From Acidiferrobacterales bacterium (GTDB lineage: Bacteria > Pseudomonadota > Gammaproteobacteria > Acidiferrobacterales > Sulfurifustaceae), in assembly GCA_919902095.1 (NCBI GenBank), contig CAKKQL010000047.1, forward strand, positions 1 to 9,590: 9,590 bases of DNA, given 5' to 3'. The notes under the pieces were generated by a model. The model was not told the DNA's origin. It saw only the letters and a list, made by a program, of their open reading frames with translations, and made no database searches. Shown piece after piece: positions 1-9,590 of this stretch. The position numbers and the translations under genes were made by a program. Positions within the stretch are counted from its first letter, which is position 1. The number at the start of each line of letters is the position of its first letter.

Positions 1-1196
1 TGTCGGCGGATATGGACAAGACCGACAAGGTCGTGACCATGATCGCCGAGTGCCGTGATATGAAGCTCAGCATCCTGCCGCCCGACATCAATCGCTGCGA
101 ATACGAATTCGTGCCGCTGGGCGGTGGCCCGCATGACGCCGGGGACGGAGGCGGCAGCGCGGCCGAGGACAGCGCGAATACCGCCGCCGGCGCGACACCG
201 GAAGCGGCCCAGGCCATTCTGTACGGACTGGGCGCCATCAAGGGTCTGGGTCAGGCCGCCATCGACAGCTTGCTGGCGGCGCGGCGCGAGGCCGGCCCGT
301 TCCGCGACCTGTTCGATTTCTGCCGGCGCCTCGACGCGCGCAAGGTGAATCGGCGCGCGCTCGAGTCGCTTCTCCGTGCCGGCGCGCTCGACAGCCTGGG
401 CCCGCACCGGGCGGTGCTGATGGCCTCGCTGGGCGTCGCGCTGGCCGCCGCCGAACGCCACAGCCGCGACCGGCAGGCGGGGCAATCCGACCTGTTCGGT
501 GCCGCGGCCCAGATACCGGAATCCCCCGACCTGGTGCCGGTGCCGGAATGGAGCGAAGATCAGCGTCTCGACGGTGAGAAGGAGACGCTGGGCCTTTACC
601 TGACCGGTCATCCGATCGCGCGCTACGCCGAGGAACTGGCGCACATCACCGATTACACCCTCGCCGAGCTGCGGCCGACGCAGGATCGGACCGTCGTCGT
701 GGCCGGGCTGGTGGTGTCGCTGCGTACGATGCAAACCCGGCGCGGCGACCGCATGGCCTTCGTCACGCTCGACGATCGCAGCGGACGGCTGGAGCTGGCG
801 GTATTTTCCGAGTTCTACCTGCGGTATCGCGACCTGCTGGTCAAGGACAATCTGCTGGTGGTGGAAGGGCAGGTGAGCGTGGACGAGTATACCGGCGGAT
901 TCAAAATGTCGGCCGAGAAGATTTATAATATCGACCAGGCCCGCAGCGTCTTCGGTTCGCGCCTGGTCATCGAACTGGATGCCGGCGCCGCCGGCAACGG
1001 TTTTGTGGACGAGCTGCGGGAGATTCTCGCGCCGGCGGCGCGCGGCCCGTGTCCGGTGTATCTGCGCTATCATGGCGCGCAGGCGGACGCCGAGATCGCG
1101 CTCGGCGAGGAATGGAAAATCAGCCCGACCGGCGCGGTGATCGAACGGCTTGGACGCCTCGCTGGCGAACGCAACGTGCATCTCGATTACCGCTAG
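1..1196 (+). CDS. dnaE: DNA polymerase III subunit alpha, C-terminal part (5' end outside window)
   Basis: This is the catalytic subunit of the replicative DNA polymerase. Only about the last 398 residues are present; the reading frame is open from base 3 and the start lies left of the window. In order it shows the [10 protein letters not shown] block at the end of the polymerase core, the tandem helix-hairpin-helix region ([18 protein letters not shown], about 220-275), the beta-clamp-binding motif QSDLF (483-497), the [15 protein letters not shown] block, and an OB-fold (about 680-900) containing [10 protein letters not shown], followed by the C-terminal tau-contacting domain. All blocks align by eye with E. 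coli DnaE. One oddity is a Gly/Ala-rich stretch of about 35 residues (bases 111-215) where E. coli has about 7. It stops 43 bases before accA, so the two are probably cotranscribed, as dnaE-accA is in E. coli. Confidence 0.97.
   Translation, partial: SADMDKTDKVVTMIAECRDMKLSILPPDINRCEYEFVPLGGGPHDAGDGGGSAAEDSANTAAGATPEAAQAILYGLGAIKGLGQAAIDSLLAARREAGPFRDLFDFCRRLDARKVNRRALESLLRAGALDSLGPHRAVLMASLGVALAAAERHSRDRQAGQSDLFGAAAQIPESPDLVPVPEWSEDQRLDGEKETLGLYLTGHPIARYAEELAHITDYTLAELRPTQDRTVVVAGLVVSLRTMQTRRGDRMAFVTLDDRSGRLELAVFSEFYLRYRDLLVKDNLLVVEGQVSVDEYTGGFKMSAEKIYNIDQARSVFGSRLVIELDAGAAGNGFVDELREILAPAARGPCPVYLRYHGAQADAEIALGEEWKISPTGAVIERLGRLAGERNVHLDYR
111..215 (+). other. Low-complexity Gly/Ala/Asp insertion in DnaE
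   Basis: About 35 residues lie between the EYEF strand and the [10 protein letters not shown] block of DnaE. The stretch is rich in Gly, Ala, Asp and Ser. The corresponding loop in E. coli DnaE, as I recall it, is about 7 residues (HVNDDGE). It is in frame and looks like an extended surface loop just before the helix-hairpin-helix domain rather than a frameshift, because both flanks match the family perfectly. Confidence 0.7.
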
Positions 1197-1224
1197 ACCG
1201 TCGCCCGATGGACAACGAACAGGC

Positions 1225-1230
1225 AGGAGG
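1225..1230 (+). promoter_or_regulatory. Ribosome binding site that decides the accA start
   Basis: AGGAGG lies 9 bases before the ATG at 1240 but directly touches the ATG at 1231. The spacing selects 1240, which gives [10 protein letters not shown] and matches the start and length of E. coli AccA (MSLNFLDFEQ, 319 residues). Confidence 0.8.
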
Positions 1231-1239
1231 ATGGCGTCC

Positions 1240-2199
<960 letters not shown>

Positions 2200-2200
2200 T

Positions 2201-3565
2201 ATTGATACCGACTTCTCGCCTCCGGCGCTCGCGCGCATCCTGTTTGAGCGGCTAACGCTTTCCCCGACGACCCGGTTCCGGCTGGCCTACAGCGGCGGCC
2301 TGGATTCGCACGTGCTGCTGCATGCCCTGGCGCAATTGCAGCGGACCCACGGCCTGACTCTGGGCGCCGTGCACGTCGATCACGGATTGCAGGCCGCCTC
2401 CGGCGATTGGGCGCAACATTGCGCCCGCGTCTGCGCCGCGCTGGGCGTCGCCTGCGTTATTGAGCGCGTCCAGGTGGCGGATGCGCGCGCCGACGGGCTG
2501 GAAGCCGCCGCGCGCCGCGCGCGCTACGCCTGTCTCGCGCGGCATGTCGGCGCCGGCGATGTCCTGCTCACGGCGCACCACCTCTACGACCAGGCCGAGA
2601 CCGTGCTGGTGCAGCTGTTGCGCGGTGCCGGCGTGCACGGGCTGGCGGCGATGCCGGCGATGGCGCAATTTTCCGCCGGTTATCTCGCGCGCCCGCTGCT
2701 TGGGTTCACGCGCGCCACGCTGGCGCACTATGCCGACGCCGAGCGGCTGCAATGGATCGAGGACACCAGCAACCGTGACCTGCGCCGCGCGCGCAATTTG
2801 GTGCGGCACCAGGTTTTACCGCTGTTGCAGCAACGCTGGCCGGCCGCGGTGCGGCAACTGGCGCAGACCGCGCGCCACATGGCTGAAGCCGCCGCGCTGC
2901 TCGATGATCTGGCCGGCGCGGACCTCGGCGCCTGCGCCACGGGCGCGACGCTGCGGGTCACGTCACTGGCGCGTCTGCCGCTGGCGCGGCAACGTAACGT
3001 ACTGCGGCACTGGATCCGGCAGCGCGGCCTGCGCGTGCCGTCTGCGGCACTGCTGGAACGCATCCTCGATCAGGTCCGTGCGGCGCCGCGCACGCGCCAC
3101 GCCGTTATTCACTGGCGCGACGCCGAGCTTCGACGTTACCGCGACGAGCTGGTGCTGGTGCCGGCGGGGGAGGGATTGCCGGCGCCGGCGCAAGCGGTCA
3201 CCTGGGACGGCAAATCGCTGCTGCAGTTGGCGGACATTGGCTTGCAACTGCGACTGCGGCCGCAGTCCGGCACCGGACTTTCGCGCGCGCGGCTGGAGGG
3301 CGCCGTGCTCCAGGTGCGCTTTCGCCACGGCGGTGAGACCTGCCGGCTGCCCGGACGCGGACATCACCACAAACTCAAGAAGCTGCTGCAGGCCGCCGGC
3401 GTACCGCCGTGGGAGCGCGCGCGCCTGCCGCTGCTGTTCGTCAACGACACGCTCGCCGCCGTCGGCGACCGCTGGGTGTGCGAGCCGTTTGCCGCGCGTG
3501 CCGGTGAACCGGGGCTGGCGCTGGTCGTGGAGAAAATTACGGCCGCCGGCAAGCTCGGGGCATAA
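2201..3565 (+). CDS. tilS: tRNA(Ile)-lysidine synthetase, apparent ATT start
   Basis: TilS attaches lysine to C34 of the CAU anticodon of tRNA-Ile2 using ATP. This changes both its codon reading (AUA) and its charging identity, and the enzyme is essential in most bacteria. From ATT 2201 the product is 454 residues (E. coli 432). It has the N-type ATP-pyrophosphatase loop SGGLDS (residues 31-36), then GAVHVDHGLQ, LTAHHLYDQAETVLVQLLRG, a substrate-binding domain containing IEDTSNRDLRRARNLVRHQVLPLL, and a C-terminal TilS domain with RHGGETCRLPGRGHHHKLKKLLQ and GVPPWERARLPLLFVNDTLAAV. The segment FSPPALARILFERL before the loop looks like a normal TilS N-terminus, which supports a start near 2201 rather than the GTG at 2312, which would remove the ATP site. 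It follows accA by one base. Identity is certain; the start is not. Confidence 0.95.
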   Translation: MDTDFSPPALARILFERLTLSPTTRFRLAYSGGLDSHVLLHALAQLQRTHGLTLGAVHVDHGLQAASGDWAQHCARVCAALGVACVIERVQVADARADGLEAAARRARYACLARHVGAGDVLLTAHHLYDQAETVLVQLLRGAGVHGLAAMPAMAQFSAGYLARPLLGFTRATLAHYADAERLQWIEDTSNRDLRRARNLVRHQVLPLLQQRWPAAVRQLAQTARHMAEAAALLDDLAGADLGACATGATLRVTSLARLPLARQRNVLRHWIRQRGLRVPSAALLERILDQVRAAPRTRHAVIHWRDAELRRYRDELVLVPAGEGLPAPAQAVTWDGKSLLQLADIGLQLRLRPQSGTGLSRARLEGAVLQVRFRHGGETCRLPGRGHHHKLKKLLQAAGVPPWERARLPLLFVNDTLAAVGDRWVCEPFAARAGEPGLALVVEKITAAGKLGA

Positions 3566-3566
3566 C

Positions 3567-3587
3567 AAATTCACCTGGAGTGAATTT
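3567..3587 (+). promoter_or_regulatory. Perfect 8-bp inverted repeat just after tilS (operator or weak terminator)
   Basis: AAATTCAC (3567-3574) and GTGAATTT (3580-3587) are exact reverse complements around a 5-base centre, starting two bases after the tilS stop. The stem base is AT-rich and the T-run is mostly inside the stem, which is poor for an intrinsic terminator. A perfect -35-like TTGACA (3587-3592) shares its first base with the palindrome, which would suit an operator, but I see no convincing -10 at 15-19 bases. I do not recognise the binding protein. Confidence 0.45.
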
Positions 3588-3614
3588 TGACAGCTGAAAG
3601 CTGGCCGAGCGGTG

Positions 3615-6283
<2,669 letters not shown>

Positions 6284-6304
6284 GCGTTCCCGTCCGAAAT
6301 CCGC

Positions 6305-6310
6305 TACAAT
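6305..6310 (+). promoter_or_regulatory. Candidate -10 box of an eno-ftsB promoter
   Basis: TACAAT (5 of 6 to the sigma-70 consensus) lies 22 bases after the kdsA stop. TTGAGC at 6280-6285 is a possible -35 (4 of 6), but the 19-base spacer is long. It would give eno and ftsB a promoter independent of pyrG-kdsA, with a 5' leader of roughly 75-80 bases. Confidence 0.45.
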
Positions 6311-6317
6311 CGGCGCC

Positions 6318-6354
6318 GCGTTGCCGGTGTCGTGTCATCTTGTGCGTTGCCGGT
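6318..6354 (+). repeat. 11-bp direct repeat in the eno leader
   Basis: GCGTTGCCGGT occurs at 6318-6328 and again at 6344-6354, a period of 26 bases, between the candidate -10 box and the eno start. A T-run follows at 6361-6366. It may be a regulator site in tandem or a chance duplication; no function can be assigned. Confidence 0.5.
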
Positions 6355-6373
6355 TGCGTCTTTTTTCGTATGA

Positions 6374-7992
<1,619 letters not shown>

Positions 7993-7994
7993 AA

Positions 7995-8094
7995 TTCACA
8001 GGATTAACAGGATTTTTCAGGATTTACAGGATTAAGGCATAAAGCTTTTGGTTTTAATCTTGTTAATCCTGCGTAATCCTGTAAATCCTGTGAA
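7995..8094. repeat. Large palindrome of CAGGATT heptamers between convergent operons (likely bidirectional terminator)
   Basis: The left arm carries CAGGATT at 7999, 8008, 8018 and 8027. The right arm carries AATCTTG at 8056 and AATCCTG at 8065, 8075 and 8084. Every unit pairs exactly with its mirror image around a centre at 8044/8045, which is itself AAAGCTTT (8041-8048). Of 50 opposed positions from 7995/8094 inward I count 40 Watson-Crick pairs, 4 G-T pairs and 6 mismatches. Four of the mismatches fall in the linkers between heptamers and two near the tip. A T-run (8096-8100) follows on the plus strand. It fills nearly the whole gap between the ftsB stop and the opposing stop codon, fitting a shared transcription end or RNA-stabilising hairpin. 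I recall similar CAGGATT-type intergenic repeats in varied bacterial genomes, but I cannot name a family. Confidence 0.85.
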
Positions 8095-8102
8095 ATTTTT
8101 GT

Positions 8103-8732
8103 CTATTTGCTTTGCTGTTCTATCAGGTAGATCACCAACACGAACAGGAAGAACAGGAACTCGACGATCGTAATCAGATAGAGCAGCCACACGATCCGGC
8201 GTGCCGAGGGTTTCATTGGAATCCACATGCGGCGGATGTACCAGCGCCAGCCCGGGAGCCACGACCAGCGCTTCAGGCGCAGGAGATAGGCGCGCAGCGC
8301 CACCCCCCAGGCGTGCAGGCTTTTGTCAGCCTCACCTGCACGCGCCTCGCGCTCGGCGTCCGACAAGCCCTCGTAATCGTCGGTGATCGTCAGGCGGCTT
8401 CCCATCGCCTCGGGTTCGATCGAGAAAATCGTGCGTTTCTTGATGCCGCTGGCGTAGTTTATCGTCAGCCCCCGGCCCGGGCCCGGGACTACCTCGAAAT
8501 CGACCGACACCTTCTGCTGGTTGCTCTGGTTCTCGAACTCGGCGTGGTACGCCGAGGGGCCGGTCTGTTTCCAGTCCGAGAAATACAGGTACGGATTCGT
8601 CCGTAGCACGGCCTCGATGTCGCGGCAGAGCCGCGCGAGGGTATCTGCATCCTGCGGTACCGGAATCGTGACCCAGGCCGCGTCGCGGCTGGCAACCGGC
8701 GGCGTGGCTGTGGACAGCGGGTTATCGGCCAT
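8103..8732 (-). CDS. SRPBCC-like domain protein with C-terminal membrane anchor (function unknown)
   Basis: The product is 209 residues. Residues about 18-150 resemble the START/SRPBCC (polyketide cyclase-like) fold: WVTIPVPQDADTLARLCRDIEAVLR, alternating strands around YHAEFENQ and KVSVDFEVV, TIFSIEPEAMGSRLTITDDYEGL, and a long C-terminal helix DKSLHAWGVALRAYLLRL. A Trp/Arg-rich juxtamembrane stretch follows (about 151-179), then one strongly hydrophobic segment (about 180-204) and a five-residue tail. This suggests a tail-anchored cytoplasmic domain on the inner membrane. The domain call is from pattern recognition and is moderate. The ATG (8732-8730) lies inside the upstream stress gene, overlapping by 11 bases, with no Shine-Dalgarno sequence visible, so translation probably depends on coupling. 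SRPBCC domains often bind hydrophobic ligands; the ligand here is unknown. Confidence 0.75.
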   Translation of the reverse strand: MADNPLSTATPPVASRDAAWVTIPVPQDADTLARLCRDIEAVLRTNPYLYFSDWKQTGPSAYHAEFENQSNQQKVSVDFEVVPGPGRGLTINYASGIKKRTIFSIEPEAMGSRLTITDDYEGLSDAEREARAGEADKSLHAWGVALRAYLLRLKRWSWLPGWRWYIRRMWIPMKPSARRIVWLLYLITIVEFLFFLFVLVIYLIEQQSK

Positions 8733-9192
8733 GCGGGTAGGGAATGACCAGCAGTCGCGCCGGAAGCGCGCGCAGCAGTTTTTCCGTCAGCATGCGCGAG
8801 CGCAGTCCGGCGTGGCCCCTGGGACGGGGCGCACCCAGCACCACGAAATCCATGCGCCGACGCTTGAGGCAATCGAGCAGGCATTGCTCCGGTTTGCCGA
8901 ACGCCACTTCAGGGCGGTAGCGAATGCGGCGCTTGGCGGCCTGCCGTCCGAGGCTCGCGATGTGCCGTCGCACCTCGCCCTCGAGCTCGGCCTCGACATA
9001 GCGCCCGTAGGTGTCGCGCGTCGAGGCGTTGTTGAGCCAGTCGTCGCCCATCATGCCTTTCCAGAAATCCGGCACCACGATCAGGTGGTGCAGGGTGGTC
9101 TTCGGTCCGCACAGTGCGAACGCCGCGCGTTCGGCGGCACGGGCGCCAGGCGTTCCATGGCTGGCGAGCAGGATATGTTTCGGTTCACGCAT
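8722..9192 (-). CDS. Universal stress protein (UspA family), divergent nucleotide-binding motif
   Basis: The product is 156 residues, typical for a single UspA domain with a Rossmann-like alpha/beta fold. Visible blocks are the first strand and loop HILLASHGTPGARAAERAAFAL, a middle strand HHLIVVPDF, a helix VEAELEGEVRRHIASLGRQAA, YRPEVAFGKPEQCLLDCLKRRRMDFVVLGA, and the last strand ARLLVIPYP. The usual ATP-binding pattern Gly-x2-Gly-x9-Gly-Ser/Thr is not kept: here the region reads GAPRPRGHAGLRSRMLTEKLL, and the first loop has HGT in place of the common DGS. ATP binding is therefore doubtful. AGGA (9203-9200, complement) lies 7 bases before the ATG. A strong terminator ends immediately before this ribosome site. 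The stop overlaps the next gene by 11 bases. Confidence 0.88.
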   Translation of the reverse strand: MREPKHILLASHGTPGARAAERAAFALCGPKTTLHHLIVVPDFWKGMMGDDWLNNASTRDTYGRYVEAELEGEVRRHIASLGRQAAKRRIRYRPEVAFGKPEQCLLDCLKRRRMDFVVLGAPRPRGHAGLRSRMLTEKLLRALPARLLVIPYPHGR

Positions 9193-9203
9193 TTCAAGGT
9201 CCT

Positions 9204-9235
9204 AAAAAACCAGTGGCCGCTTCCGCGGCCACTGG
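9204..9235 (-). terminator. Strong intrinsic terminator upstream of the stress gene
   Basis: Read on the minus strand, a perfect 11-bp stem (CCAGTGGCCGC / GCGGCCACTGG, 9235-9225 and 9220-9210) with a GGAA loop is followed at once by six Ts (9209-9204). This is a textbook rho-independent terminator. It lies 21 bases after the stop of the 40-residue gene and ends against the Shine-Dalgarno sequence of the universal stress gene, so it either ends the transporter transcript or acts as an attenuator with partial readthrough. Confidence 0.9.
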
Positions 9236-9256
9236 GGTACCGACATTTGCAGTCTC

Positions 9257-9379
9257 TTACTTGATGTACAGATAGACCAGCAGCGCGATTACCAGCGACA
9301 GCACCAGCGCCACGAAGTCCTCATAGCGGTCACTCTTGAAGATGGAGAGCGCCGTACCACGGTCGAATTTTTCTTTCAT
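9257..9379 (-). CDS. Small single-pass membrane protein, 40 residues (unknown)
   Basis: A complete reading frame of 40 codons starts at ATG 9379-9377 and ends with TAA 9259-9257. An AAGGAG ribosome site lies 7 bases upstream, better than that of most genes in the window. The protein has a charged N-terminal half (MKEKFDRGTALSIFKSDRYED) and one transmembrane helix (about residues 22-39, FVALVLSLVIALLVYLYIK) that ends at the C-terminus. It starts 17 bases after the stop of the transporter gene and is followed by the intrinsic terminator, so it is very likely cotranscribed with the transporter. By analogy with small accessory subunits such as KdpF, CydX or AcrZ it could modulate or stabilise the transporter; that is inference. 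I recognise no named family. Confidence 0.82.
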   Translation of the reverse strand: MKEKFDRGTALSIFKSDRYEDFVALVLSLVIALLVYLYIK

Positions 9380-9396
9380 TATCGTGCTCCTTCGCG

Positions 9397-9590
9397 TTAG
9401 ACGATTTCAGTGACGAACAGCATCACCACGATCAGCGAACCGACCGCCTTGAGGGTGCCGACCACCGAGCCGATCACCAGCGGCTGACCGCCAGCCTGTT
9501 TGATCGAGGCCATGGTGATCTGCATGCCCAGGCCGGTGAGGCCGAAGGTGAACAGCCAGGCGATGATGTCGCGGAACATCGCGATCTTCT
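9397..9590 (-). CDS. Putative sulfate exporter (YeiH / PF03601-like) membrane protein, C-terminal end (5' part outside window)
   Basis: Only the last 63 or so residues are visible; the reading frame is open to the window edge, so the ATG at 9579 is probably internal. Two hydrophobic segments are seen: one around IIAWLFTFGLTGLGMQI, the other PLVIGSVVGTLKAVGSLIVVMLFV, joined by a loop TMASIKQAGGQ. The pattern 'GLGMQIT-x-SIKQAGGQPLVIG' resembles the C-terminal end of the YeiH family, annotated as putative sulfate exporters. The substrate is not proven for the family as a whole. It is followed after 17 bases by the 40-residue membrane protein. Confidence 0.65.
   Translation of the reverse strand, partial: KIAMFRDIIAWLFTFGLTGLGMQITMASIKQAGGQPLVIGSVVGTLKAVGSLIVVMLFVTEIV

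Noticed and set aside
1150..1239. Earlier starts for accA (ATG 1150 and ATG 1231)
   Set aside because: 1150 lies inside dnaE and adds residues not found in AccA; 1231 touches the Shine-Dalgarno sequence with no spacing.
2312..2314. GTG as the start of tilS
   Set aside because: It lies two codons after SGGLDS, so the protein would lack its ATP-binding loop and first strand.
7999..8090. CRISPR array
   Set aside because: The units are only 7 bases with 2-3 base linkers and are arranged as an inverted palindrome, not as direct repeats with unique spacers.
8032..8262. Minus-strand open frame reaching into the CAGGATT palindrome
   Set aside because: It overlaps the 3' part of the membrane-anchored gene in another frame and ends in repeat sequence, so it is a shadow.
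8521..9264. 247-codon open frame on the plus strand opposite the stress operon
   Set aside because: It covers two recognisable minus-strand genes and a terminator and has no family features.

Overview
The window is a GC-rich chromosomal segment of a Gram-negative proteobacterium. I would place it in the Gammaproteobacteria, possibly a deep-branching or sulfur-oxidiser-like lineage; this placement is inference. The evidence is the housekeeping cluster dnaE-accA-tilS-pyrG-kdsA-eno-ftsB, the presence of LPS inner-core synthesis (kdsA), and the close similarity of the proteins to gammaproteobacterial homologues that I recall.

Plus-strand block, 1-7992. The C-terminal part of DNA polymerase III alpha (dnaE, cut by the left edge) is followed by accA (acetyl-CoA carboxylase alpha) and tilS (tRNA-Ile lysidine synthetase), tightly packed. 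tilS has no ATG, GTG or TTG that would keep its ATP-binding loop. The best start is an ATT codon at 2201 with a GAGGAG Shine-Dalgarno sequence inside the end of accA. A 220-base gap with several inverted repeats precedes pyrG (CTP synthase). pyrG overlaps kdsA by four bases (GTGA). A 111-base leader with a TACAAT box precedes eno (enolase), and eno overlaps ftsB by four bases (ATGA). The block therefore combines DNA replication, fatty-acid, nucleotide, tRNA, KDO, glycolysis and division functions. The ispD gene often seen after ftsB is absent.

Boundary, 7993-8102. Between the convergent stop codons lies one large imperfect palindrome made of four CAGGATT units and their mirror images. The units are spaced 9, 10 and 9 bases apart in both arms. 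It probably forms a long hairpin at the 3' ends of both operons.

Minus-strand block, 9590-8103, read right to left. It holds the end of a membrane transporter resembling the YeiH / 'putative sulfate exporter' family, a 40-residue single-helix membrane protein with a strong ribosome binding site, a strong intrinsic terminator, a divergent universal stress protein, and a protein with an SRPBCC-like soluble domain and a C-terminal membrane anchor that overlaps the stress gene by 11 bases. The terminator ends directly against the ribosome binding site of the stress gene. Expression of the last two genes would then depend on readthrough or on a promoter hidden in the preceding gene. This small operon is the least conventional part of the window.
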